The notes beneath the pieces are model-generated. The model made no database searches, was not told the DNA's origin, and was given only the letters and a program-made list of their open reading frames with translations. Below are positions 12,101 through 20,191 of a stretch of 64,000 bases of DNA, piece after piece. How positions within the stretch are numbered: the first letter of the stretch is position 1; each line of letters begins with the position of its first letter. The stretch is from Desertimonas sp963733085 (GTDB lineage: Bacteria; Actinomycetota; Acidimicrobiia; Acidimicrobiales; Ilumatobacteraceae): contig CAVTBY010000015.1 of NCBI GenBank assembly GCA_963733085.1, positions 1 to 64,000 of the forward strand, written 5' to 3'. The position numbers were made by a program, and so were the translations under genes.

Positions 12101-12507
12101 CCGGCCAGTTCTTCGAGCTGGGCAACGACGACAAGCTGGAAGGGCCGGAGTTCGAGTTGATGCGCTCAGGCATCCAGTTCGGCGGGGGAGCGCCGATCGC
12201 CGGCGAGGACGTCGGCGTCGACACCGGCTACAAGGCCTACATCATCGACCCGGAGTTCCCCGAGGAGGAGACCTTCCTCGGCAAGGGCGAGATCCACGTT
12301 CTGGACGGTGTGCCGGTCACGGCCCACACGCAGAACGGATTCACTGCCGTGCACACGGACACGGTGGCGACCAAGTCGCCGACGTTCATCGTCGTCGACG
12401 ATGGCGGGGCGACCGTCGCCAGTACGACGACGTGGTCGGCCGCCTACGCGGCCAGTGCGGAGCACAGCGACCTGCACATCGAACGAGAACTGGTGGTGCA
12501 CCAATGA
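9175..12507 (+). CDS. giant protein 2: DUF6603-like beta-rich protein
   Basis: 1110 aa, starting at ATG 9175 with a strong GGAGG 6 nt upstream. Residues about 280-900 are an extended run of alternating hydrophobic and polar residues rich in Gly, Val, Asp and Leu. They contain IQLGFGFTLEGVGGVAGINR, YVFGPIVKIGWGTPPLIEAE, SVGGFHPRFDPPGDFPDL and YFALTSNSVQCGADFTLDA. From memory these fit the DUF6603 family, large proteins of unknown function. There is no signal peptide and no clear helical membrane segment; the pattern suggests very long beta-sheets. The end, VVHQ, overlaps a 13-bp repeat that recurs at the start of the next gene. Family assignment is moderate; function is unknown. Confidence 0.78.
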   Translation: MTAAATGSVARLLMGALAPLADAFASPAAFGQLLRDLGHEGTVEAAALADFELTASIVDLVEQGEELVARLDSPGDGAVEVAQVVADLVAVTSDLLGLLGDLGDVDGGSLDASLDDPAIWTDFARELPGYLLVQHLESEVPLLYGLLRLTGAITEVDTNDSTRDVLDAGQLVAAVGDPIAALTSRFGWGADFDHDALVSDLALVLDAMGVGARTAPVRRQFADRFFAPDQLDGIDAARELTIELFNGMSGSTFVDAGLSLVPIPHVPGDAVSELFVTNVTAGATAAEIDLGNGWVLRLAAGLDETGAVGARLATVGVSFEELPVGGDARWSLEGAPVGGWSLLGGLIELGAVELALRLSSAGGDPEVAVTLAVQDGRVILSAGEGDSFLGALLGDSPMTIEMSPIIEWSSNTGLTLDGSVGLACDIPLALRLGPVTIDQLHLEVAVGAGDVSIAAAVIAGADLGPVACTVDGIGVGLELAAATDSSGALGPLDANFVFVPPSGIGVGVDLGVVSGGGYLDIDVEAGSYDGVIDLEVLGVGVCAVAIIDTKLPDVDGWSMFFALFLDLPSIQLGFGFTLEGVGGVAGINRAIDVDALGSAVRSGSLDTILFPPDPIADAPIIIEEFRSIFPPADGSYVFGPIVKIGWGTPPLIEAELGIIIQLPDPLVIVVLGSVSAVLPHKDLELVALNLDVAGVIDFEAGTLAIDASLHDSHVVGFALSGDMALRAEFGNAQAFLMSVGGFHPRFDPPGDFPDLRPVTFGITAGSVLRIDFMSYFALTSNSVQCGADFTLDADVMGFGVYGSCGFDALIQFSPFMVITSVDFEVSITAAGVDLMGVMLYASVEGPNRWHVIGTARFEVLGFGKDIRVDELIGSKESEPAVEAADVLIELIAALATDDAWRVIEANDSAVTLQEIDDPDAPMFATPDAVIEVRQTLVPLGIDIEQFGNAPVGEHSTFELTAVGLEQSGTLDDWFAPGQFFELGNDDKLEGPEFELMRSGIQFGGGAPIAGEDVGVDTGYKAYIIDPEFPEEETFLGKGEIHVLDGVPVTAHTQNGFTAVHTDTVATKSPTFIVVDDGGATVASTTTWSAAYAASAEHSDLHIERELVVHQ

Positions 12508-12835
12508 ACGTGCGAGTCTTCGAGCGAGCGAATCAGTATTGCGCCGCCCTTACGACCCGCGCGGCCAGGTCTGCGGCGGGTCATGTGCTCGCGACATCAT
12601 GGTCGCTTGCTCTTGAAGCCGACGTGGCGGCGGGCGTCGCGACGGGTCCGGTTTTTGCGTCAGCGAAAGTGACCGATACGGGCACATTTGCTGACACAGA
12701 TCACAGTCGCCGGCTTGTGTCAGCGAACACGACGCCGGCGGTCGTGTTCGCTGACACAGACGACTCGGACCCGGTCGCCGGCTTGCACCGCCCGTCGCCC
12801 CGGCGATCGCCCACATGGTCAGGGTGCACCAATGA
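12495..12835. mobile_element. 328-bp insertion flanked by a 13-bp direct repeat
   Basis: GGTGCACCAATGA occurs at 12495-12507, covering the stop of giant gene 2, and again at 12823-12835, covering the start of giant gene 3. Deleting one 328-bp period would make the two genes overlap as ATGA, the usual junction in this window. The inserted stretch (12508-12822) carries no gene; it holds the 154-bp two-hairpin repeat at 12609-12762. I read it as a small non-coding element that duplicated its target, though repeat-mediated rearrangement could give the same picture. Confidence 0.65.
12609..12762 (+). repeat. 154-bp two-hairpin element, copy A
   Basis: Hairpin 1 lies at about 12654-12700 (TTTGCGTCAGC pairing imperfectly with GCTGACACAGA). 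Hairpin 2 is 12716-12758, with perfect 18-bp arms TGTGTCAGCGAACACGAC and a 7-base loop. Copy B is at 39525-39678 with the same internal spacing (107 bp from element start to hairpin 2). Confidence 0.8.
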
Positions 12836-15675
12836 GTGACAAGCACTTTCTCCCGTGGATGCGGGTCGGGCTGGCGGCGGGCATCGCGGGCGACGGCAAC
12901 GGGTCGGTCCTCATCCAGCCCGCCGTCGATGTGGTCGTCGACGACGGCGTCCACCCTGTGTCCGGCCCGCAGATCCAGCTGCGCGGACCCGGCGATGTAC
13001 TCGCCTTGAACCCCGCCGAGATCAAGCGGCGCGTCCCCGAAGCCGGGGCGGTCGGCGCAGAAACCAACTACTTCTGCGCGGTCGAGTTCTTCGCCGCCGA
13101 CCTGCCGTGGCGGTACACGCCGACTGCCGTCGCTGACGGGCAACTGTCCCCCTGGCTCGTCCTCGTCGTCGTCGAGCTGGGCGACGGTGTCACGCTGACC
13201 TCCGGCGGCCGGCTCCCCGTGCTCAGTGTCGACTCGCCGGCCGACCATCTGCCCGACCTCGCCGATTCGTGGGCGTGGGCCCACGTGCAATCCGCCGTGG
13301 AGATCAAGGGCTCGTTTGCCGCGGCCTACGCCGCCGACCCGACGGCGTTCACGTCTCGATTGCTGTGCCCCAGGCGACTACGTGCCGACACCAGCTACAC
13401 GGCGTGCCTCGTGCCGGCGTTCGACGCCGGCCGGTGTGCAGGACTCGGCCTCCCCGTGACGGCATCGACGCTTGCTGCATGGGACTCGGCGAAGGTCGAA
13501 CTTCCGGTGTACGACTCCTGGGAGCTCGCCGCCGGCGACCGATTCGACTTCAAGACGCTCGCCAAGCGGATCAAGCCGGCCGAGCTGCCCGAGGACGTCG
13601 GGTTCCGCGACCTCGATCTCACCGACCCCGGTCCCGGGATCCGTCCGACCTCGACACCGGCGACGTTCGTCGGGGCGATGCACGCCCCGACCGACAGCCT
13701 CGAGTACTGGCACGACGACGACGACCGCCTCCAGTTCGAGACCGATGTCCGCCTACGACTCGTGAGCAGCGCTCCGAAGCGCGGCCGCGAGGGCGCGGCG
13801 TACGATCCGCTCGTCGACGATCCCGTGGTGACGCCGACGGTGTACGGCGCGCCGCAGGTCGGCACGAGTGTCGTTCCCGAGACGCAGGAAGCGAAACGCG
13901 GCTGGTTCGAGGAGCTCAACATCGGACCCCACCATCGCGCCGTCGCCGGGCTCGGGGCGGAGGTCGTCCGGGCCGACCAGGAGTCGCTGATGGCCGCGGC
14001 GTGGGAGCAGGCGCGCGCCGCCCTCGACGTCAACCGCCAGCTCAATCGGGGCCGGCTGACCACGGAGGTGGCGGCTCACACGGAGCGGAAGTGGGCGAAG
14101 CTCGACGACGCGACGGCCGTCTCGATCGCCGCCCCGGCGTTCGTGGCGATGCGCGTCGGCGACTCGACCGCGAAGCGCCTGGTCGTCGACGGGGAGGCGC
14201 CGAAGGCGTACTTCGGTGCGGCGTTCCGGCGTCTCGGCCGTTTCAACGGCCCGCTGTCGACACGGGCGACGGTTCCCGCAGCCGGGTCGCCGGCGATCGC
14301 CATAGCGCGCGCTGTGCTCCAGACGTCGGTGCCTGAAGCCGACTCGGTCGTCGATCCCTTGTCGACCGCCTACCGCAAGAGATATCTACCGGCCGGCATG
14401 GATTGCAGCGCCGACGCGGTCGAGTCGTCCTCGCCGGTGATCGTGGTCGATGGCGAGCGTCCGCACCGCGGGCCGGTGCGGCGCCGGCCTGACGGGCCGC
14501 GTACCCGGAGGCGGCGGGACGTCCCGATCGACGGCAACGGTCCGGTTTCACGCAAGGCGGTTACAAGCACTGTTCCGTTCGAGCCGTTCGACTTCGAAGT
14601 TGAACGGCCGGGGACGGACGGGCGGATCATCACCACGGTGCCGGACACGGGCGACGTCGGCCTCGATCTCGCCGCGACTGTCCGCGCCGCGGTGCAGCCC
14701 GTCACCGCGATCCGCGACTCAGTGCGCAGCATGCTGATCGTGTCGTCCGCGGTCTGGGAGGCTGCCTCGATTCCGACCCGTGTCGGCTTGCAGCCGCGGT
14801 TCACCGACCCGATGTACGAGCGGGTGCGGGCGCTGTCGGTCGACTACCTGGTCCCCGGTGTCGGGTCCGTGCCGAACAACACGCTCAGCCTGCTGGAGAT
14901 CAACCCGGCCTACATCGAGGCCTTCCTCGTCGGCCTCAACCACGAGATGAGCCGGGAGCTGCGCTGGCGCGAGTACCCGGCGGCGCTCGGCCAGACCTGG
15001 TTTCAGCACTTCTTCGACAACGTCGACCCGGCGGGGGCGGTCGATGTCGGCCCGATCGATTCCTGGACTGCGACCGCTCCGCTCGGCCATGAATACGACC
15101 AGGCGCGAGGAGTCGAGCCAGACGAGCAGGAAGGGGCCGGGCTCGTCGTGCTGATCAAGGCCGATCTGATCCGCAAGTATCCCGACGTCCGCGTCTACGC
15201 CGTGCCGGCCACGATCGACGAGGAAGGCGAACGTGTTCCCCTGGAGGGCGCTGCGCCCGAGTCTCCGAGCTTCGTCGGGACGTTGCAGCGCGGCGTGAAC
15301 TTCTACGGCTTCGACACGCTCACCGAGGAGGATGCCCGCGGCGACGGGGTTGACAACGACGGATGGTTCTTCGTGCTCGAGGAGGAGCCGCGGGCGATGC
15401 GCTTCGGCCTCGACCATGGCAATGACGGACAGAAGGGCCAGCTACCTCGCTCGTGGGACAGCCTGGCCTGGGCCCACCTGGCCACGGAGGACGCTGTCGT
15501 CCCGTGGTTCTGCTCGATCGACCCGCCGAACCAGAAGTTCTCCGACGAGGATCTCGGCACGGGGCTCGAGTGGGGCGACGACGCTGCCGTGATGGCGGCG
15601 ATCACGTTCCGCCGGCCGATCCAAGTCTTCATGCATGCCTCGGCGATGCTCCCCCCTGGAGGTAGCAGTGACTGA
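12832..15675 (+). CDS. giant protein 3 of the uncharacterised cluster
   Basis: 947 aa; no signal peptide or membrane helix. It starts MSDKHFLPWMRVGLAAGIAG. Motifs that I recall from large unnamed proteins of diverse bacteria include NYFCAVEFFAADLPWRYTP, LSPWLVLVVVELGDGV, LADSWAWAHVQ and, near the end, SWDSLAWAHLATED. A basic low-complexity stretch (RPHRGPVRRRPDGPRTRRRR) lies near residue 545. The ATG at 12832 lies in the right copy of the 13-bp duplication; the longer frame upstream is only the inserted repeat. No good Shine-Dalgarno sequence is present, as expected if the gene was once coupled to its neighbour by an ATGA overlap. It overlaps giant gene 4 by 8 nt. Function unknown. Confidence 0.82.
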   Translation: MSDKHFLPWMRVGLAAGIAGDGNGSVLIQPAVDVVVDDGVHPVSGPQIQLRGPGDVLALNPAEIKRRVPEAGAVGAETNYFCAVEFFAADLPWRYTPTAVADGQLSPWLVLVVVELGDGVTLTSGGRLPVLSVDSPADHLPDLADSWAWAHVQSAVEIKGSFAAAYAADPTAFTSRLLCPRRLRADTSYTACLVPAFDAGRCAGLGLPVTASTLAAWDSAKVELPVYDSWELAAGDRFDFKTLAKRIKPAELPEDVGFRDLDLTDPGPGIRPTSTPATFVGAMHAPTDSLEYWHDDDDRLQFETDVRLRLVSSAPKRGREGAAYDPLVDDPVVTPTVYGAPQVGTSVVPETQEAKRGWFEELNIGPHHRAVAGLGAEVVRADQESLMAAAWEQARAALDVNRQLNRGRLTTEVAAHTERKWAKLDDATAVSIAAPAFVAMRVGDSTAKRLVVDGEAPKAYFGAAFRRLGRFNGPLSTRATVPAAGSPAIAIARAVLQTSVPEADSVVDPLSTAYRKRYLPAGMDCSADAVESSSPVIVVDGERPHRGPVRRRPDGPRTRRRRDVPIDGNGPVSRKAVTSTVPFEPFDFEVERPGTDGRIITTVPDTGDVGLDLAATVRAAVQPVTAIRDSVRSMLIVSSAVWEAASIPTRVGLQPRFTDPMYERVRALSVDYLVPGVGSVPNNTLSLLEINPAYIEAFLVGLNHEMSRELRWREYPAALGQTWFQHFFDNVDPAGAVDVGPIDSWTATAPLGHEYDQARGVEPDEQEGAGLVVLIKADLIRKYPDVRVYAVPATIDEEGERVPLEGAAPESPSFVGTLQRGVNFYGFDTLTEEDARGDGVDNDGWFFVLEEEPRAMRFGLDHGNDGQKGQLPRSWDSLAWAHLATEDAVVPWFCSIDPPNQKFSDEDLGTGLEWGDDAAVMAAITFRRPIQVFMHASAMLPPGGSSD

Positions 15676-18600
15676 CGACCGACCGTCGCGCCGGGTCGTG
15701 ACGACGAAACCCCCGATCGACCTCAACTTCCCGCGCGGGCCTGAGACCGTGCCGAAGAACCCTGGCGGCGAGATCGAGCCGAGCGGGGGCGAGCGCTTCG
15801 ACCTCGCGCGCTGGCAGCCGAGCATCCCGGCGCTGCTCGTGCCGATCCGCTTGGAGACGAAGTTCGTCGATGACGAGCTGCGCATCCGCATCCTGCCCGA
15901 TCGGATGTCGGTGCAGGGGGCCGCCCCGGCGTCGGCGGGCGAGCTCGAGGAGGCCGTCGACTTCTGGGTTCGTTACCACGCCGCCAAGACCGCGGAACAG
16001 CGCACAGCGACCTGGCGTCAGTACGCCAGGCGGCTCGGTTCGACGCGGGCTGGCTTCGTCGCCCGGCTGACGCGCCCGACGGTCGACGCCAAGGGGCAGC
16101 TCAACTTCCCGGGAATCGTGCCGGAGACCGACGGGCCGGCCTTCGCCACGCTGCTTCCGGATCGGTGGATGGCCACCGGATGGGTCGGCAACAAGGTGGC
16201 GTTCCAACAATTCAGCGACCCGGTGACCGGACCGCTGGCAGTGAGCCCCGACCCGACGGCGCCGACGACGACGCTCGGCGGCTCCGGCCTGCGGATCGAT
16301 CCGGCGACGGCATGGCTGTACGACTACCAAGAGGCGCTGGAGCGCGGCATGGCGATCACCGTGCAACTCACCGACACGGCCGCGATCGCCGCCGACGGAG
16401 TCACGACGCTCGTTGTCATCGGTGTCGACGAGGCCCAGCAGCCGACGAAGGCGGCCGCCGAGCTGCACGCCCTGTTCGAGCAGCACAGCCAATCGTCCGG
16501 GCTCGCCTTCGTTCCCCAGGGCACCCCGACGAACAACACCGAGACGGTGGCGTCGGGCTACCGACGCGTGGAGGCCGAGTTGGCCGATCTCGAAGCACGC
16601 GAACTGGATGCGTACGTTCCCGATGCCGACGACAACGCGACCAGGCTGGCCGGCGCGCTCGGATTGTCCGACGCGGAGCTCTTCGGACGGCTCGCCCACG
16701 GATCTGACCGACAGCATCAAGCGGCGCGGGACATGCGCATCGCCCTGTTCGAAACGGTGTTCGGCACGTTCGCCCGCGAGCTACTGGCGACCCACGACAT
16801 CGACAGCTCAGTGCTCGGAGATGGGCTCGATGACGATGCGATCGACGCGTTGCGCTCGTGGTTCGTGACGCGGCTCACCGGCGGCGCGCCCGTTCCGACG
16901 GTACGCGTCGGCGACCAGCCCTACGGGATCCTGCCCGTGATGTCGCGCGCCAACGTCGTCCACACGGCCGCCCCGAAGCTGCAGATCTCCAACGTCATCG
17001 ACGTGCTCATCGAGGAGTGGCGACACGCCCTTGCCTCCGTCGCCGTGCTCGACCACAACGCCACCGACGCCTTGCAAGGCGACGACTCACTCGTTGACGC
17101 CGCGGCGCGCGAGCTCGTCACCACGGTGCTCGCCAACAACCCGCACCCCCGCCGCCTCGCGGTGCGCTCGGCCAAGGACTGGAGCGACCAGTCGCGGCCC
17201 GTGCAGGAGTTCCCGGGCGGGGAGGCCGGGCCGGCATCCTTCGGGCCCGAGGATTCGATTCCGGGCGGCGACCCCACCCCGTTCGTGGCCAAAGGGGGGT
17301 TCCGCTGGGAGTACGACAACGCCATCGACACGATGAACACGGATTGGGACGAAAACGTCAAGAAGCTCTACGAGGCGGTGATCCAGGAGGTCGTCCCGAA
17401 CCGACTGGATCTCGATGAGATTCCCACAGGCCCAATCGGCGGAGCAGCGGTCACGCGACGGGCAGCAAGCATCGAATTGGAACAGGACACGAGGCCATCG
17501 ACGGAAGAGGACATCCGCGATATCGAGCAGCAGATCGAGGTGTGGGTCCAGACCGACGCAGCCATCGACGATCCCTTCGTGCCGGTCGCATTCGAATCGT
17601 TCGAGTCGATCGAGGAGACGCACGAGTTCGTCGGTGAGATGATCGAGCGGTTGGAGGCGCACGAGCTGCGCCAGCGGCCGTTGCGGTGGCTCGATGTCCC
17701 TGGACTCGATGGCGTGCTCGGCCGCGACGATCTCCAGCTGCTGTTGACGAGCTTCTCGTCGGGCGAGCGCTTGTGGGAACGGTCGACGGTGCAGGACGAC
17801 GTGCCGCCCGCCGGGGTCACCAGCGCCGTCTATCTCGCCAACCTGAGCGAGCGGGCGTCGTCAGACTCGACGAGGACAGGCCCGATCATCGGCGGTCCGA
17901 ACGACCCGCGCGACGACGTCGAGCTCCCGGGTGGTCCGTTCCCCCAGATGACCCTGCCTCCTGAGTTCCTCGCCGCCGCGCCGCTGCTCTACCAGCTCAT
18001 CGACGCCACGCTCGCCCACGACGGCCACCGGCAGGAGCTCAGCGATGCGCTCGCCCGGCTCGCCGGCGTGGACCCGGTGGAGCTCGACTGGTTGCTGCGC
18101 GAGACGCTCGGGCTCGGGAGCCACCGGCTCGACGCGTGGCACACGAGCATGGCAACTGAGCGGCTCTCGGCGATGCGTTCGAAGGCGCCCGCCGGGGTCT
18201 ACGTGGGGTCGTACGGGTTCGTGCTCGACCTCGACCGGTCGGAGGATCGTCCGTCCCACGGTTTCATCCACGCTCCATCGCTCCCGCACGCCGCGTCGGC
18301 CGCCGTGCTGCGATCTGGCTGGATGTCCCGAGGCAACAACGACAACGAGTCGCCGGCGGCCATCGATCTGGCGAGCGGTCGAGTTCGCCAGGCCGACTGG
18401 ATCCTGTCGGGCGTGCGCCATGGCCAGGATCTCGGCGACCTCCTCGGGGTTGAATTCGAGCGGTCGCTGCACGACGCCGTGCTCGACGTCGCGATCCGCC
18501 CGCTGCGCGCGGCAGTCGCGACAGCCGATGGCCTCGGTGACGCGGCGCTCGACGTGCCCGTCGACGGCATTCGACTGCTCGACCTGCACCGCGCCGGCGA

Positions 18601-20191
18601 TCTCGACGCGACCATCGACCAATTGGCCCTCGACGCAACGAAGGAAGATCGCCTCGTCGACCTGCTCGGTGCACTCGAGTCGACGTTCGACGCCGTTGAC
18701 GACGTCACGACGTTCGAGATGGTCCACCACCTCGTCGTCGGCAACCTCGATCGTGCTGCTGCCGTCGTCGACGGGATGGGACCGAACGGCGGCCGGCCGC
18801 CAGAACTGACGGGTGTGCGCACTCCGCGGGATGCCCTCACCATCGACACCCGAGCGCTGGTGCTGATCGACGCGTCGGCTTCCAGCCGGGGCCGCGGCTG
18901 GGCCGGTGGGACACGCGACCGCTTCGATCCCGCCCTCGACGCGTGGGCCGCGGCCGTCCTGCCACCGCCTGGCGACGTCGGTTGGCTGGCCACGACAGCC
19001 AAGGGCGGCATCGTCGAGCTGCGCCTGGACACGTTGGCGGTCTCGGCGCTCGATGCGTGCGTGCTCGCGAGCGACGACCCGTCCTCGATCACACCGGCGC
19101 TGCGTCGACTCGCCGAGCTGGGCAACTCGCAGCACTCACTCGTCGCTCACCGCCCAGGCGATGGCGGTACCGCACCGATCACCCTCGCCGAGTTCCAACT
19201 GCTCGCTGTCGAGCTGAAGCGCGTGATCCAGGAGTCGACGGCCGCCGATGGTTCGTCCCTCGCGGTGCCGGGTGGCGAGGTGACGGCTGTCCCGGACGCG
19301 CGTGGCACGATCGACGAGGCTTCGGATGTGCTCGCCTCTGTGCTCGGAACGTTTGGCGCCGTCGCCTCGGCGAAGGACTGGGCGACCTTGACGGTCGGGC
19401 AGCAGAACGACCTCGCCAGGCTCGGAATCGTGCCATCGCCGGTCGCCGACCCGACCGCCGACTTCGCAGCAGTGCGGGCGCGCGTCGCCCGCAGACTGAA
19501 GTCCGCCGACGGCGTTGAAGCCGTCGACACGATTGCCGGGATGCGCGATCGCGTCGCCCAGATCACCGGTGTCGCCGTTCCACTGCTGGTGCCTTTCCAG
19601 CTCCCGGGGTCCGGCAGCGGTGTCGAGTTCTCAGCGACTCTCGCCAGTGCCGACGAGATCGACGACTGGTTCGACGTCGTCGCCAGCGTGCACCCCAACG
19701 TCGGTGCGCTGTGGCGAGCCCTCCAGCTCGGCGGCCTGCTCACCCAGGCGGCGCCGACGCTGACCGCCGGCCAGGCGCCGCTGTTGCCGGAGGACTCGTG
19801 GGCGGCATTGCACCGGCCGGCGCCGGGCACCGGCGGACGGGTCGCCGTCGCCGCCGTCACCCACGGCGACGTCGGTGCTGCATCTTCGGTCGTCGGCCTC
19901 GTCGTCGATCGGTGGTCGGAGCGGATCCCAGGTCCCGATCAAGTCACCGGCGTGGCGTTCCACTTCGATGCACCGAGCACGGAGGCGCCGCAAACGATGC
20001 TGCTCGCCGTCACGCCGGAAGGACGGCCGTGGAGCGCCGATCTGATGCTCGACACGGTGCTCGAGACGATCGAGTGGATGCAGCTGCGTGCCGTCGCGAT
20101 CGACGACCTGGGGGACTACGGCCACGCAATCCCGACGTGCTTCACGCCCGGCCGGTTGGAGAGCACCGAAGTTGTCGAGGTGGCGCCGTGA
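15668..20191 (+). CDS. giant protein 4 of the uncharacterised cluster
   Basis: 1507 aa, the largest protein here, with no signal peptide or membrane helix. The N-terminal region has IPALLVPIRLETKFVDDELRI and RILPDRMSVQG; near residue 413 is VRVGDQPYGILPVMS. I recall both motif sets from large unnamed proteins that travel with homologues of proteins 3 and 5, but I cannot name a domain. The GTG start at 15668 has GGAGG five nt upstream and lies inside the end of giant gene 3 (8-nt overlap). The stop overlaps giant gene 5 as GTGA. The strict coupling suggests fixed stoichiometry, as for parts of one complex. Function unknown. Confidence 0.85.
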   Translation: MTDDRPSRRVVTTKPPIDLNFPRGPETVPKNPGGEIEPSGGERFDLARWQPSIPALLVPIRLETKFVDDELRIRILPDRMSVQGAAPASAGELEEAVDFWVRYHAAKTAEQRTATWRQYARRLGSTRAGFVARLTRPTVDAKGQLNFPGIVPETDGPAFATLLPDRWMATGWVGNKVAFQQFSDPVTGPLAVSPDPTAPTTTLGGSGLRIDPATAWLYDYQEALERGMAITVQLTDTAAIAADGVTTLVVIGVDEAQQPTKAAAELHALFEQHSQSSGLAFVPQGTPTNNTETVASGYRRVEAELADLEARELDAYVPDADDNATRLAGALGLSDAELFGRLAHGSDRQHQAARDMRIALFETVFGTFARELLATHDIDSSVLGDGLDDDAIDALRSWFVTRLTGGAPVPTVRVGDQPYGILPVMSRANVVHTAAPKLQISNVIDVLIEEWRHALASVAVLDHNATDALQGDDSLVDAAARELVTTVLANNPHPRRLAVRSAKDWSDQSRPVQEFPGGEAGPASFGPEDSIPGGDPTPFVAKGGFRWEYDNAIDTMNTDWDENVKKLYEAVIQEVVPNRLDLDEIPTGPIGGAAVTRRAASIELEQDTRPSTEEDIRDIEQQIEVWVQTDAAIDDPFVPVAFESFESIEETHEFVGEMIERLEAHELRQRPLRWLDVPGLDGVLGRDDLQLLLTSFSSGERLWERSTVQDDVPPAGVTSAVYLANLSERASSDSTRTGPIIGGPNDPRDDVELPGGPFPQMTLPPEFLAAAPLLYQLIDATLAHDGHRQELSDALARLAGVDPVELDWLLRETLGLGSHRLDAWHTSMATERLSAMRSKAPAGVYVGSYGFVLDLDRSEDRPSHGFIHAPSLPHAASAAVLRSGWMSRGNNDNESPAAIDLASGRVRQADWILSGVRHGQDLGDLLGVEFERSLHDAVLDVAIRPLRAAVATADGLGDAALDVPVDGIRLLDLHRAGDLDATIDQLALDATKEDRLVDLLGALESTFDAVDDVTTFEMVHHLVVGNLDRAAAVVDGMGPNGGRPPELTGVRTPRDALTIDTRALVLIDASASSRGRGWAGGTRDRFDPALDAWAAAVLPPPGDVGWLATTAKGGIVELRLDTLAVSALDACVLASDDPSSITPALRRLAELGNSQHSLVAHRPGDGGTAPITLAEFQLLAVELKRVIQESTAADGSSLAVPGGEVTAVPDARGTIDEASDVLASVLGTFGAVASAKDWATLTVGQQNDLARLGIVPSPVADPTADFAAVRARVARRLKSADGVEAVDTIAGMRDRVAQITGVAVPLLVPFQLPGSGSGVEFSATLASADEIDDWFDVVASVHPNVGALWRALQLGGLLTQAAPTLTAGQAPLLPEDSWAALHRPAPGTGGRVAVAAVTHGDVGAASSVVGLVVDRWSERIPGPDQVTGVAFHFDAPSTEAPQTMLLAVTPEGRPWSADLMLDTVLETIEWMQLRAVAIDDLGDYGHAIPTCFTPGRLESTEVVEVAP

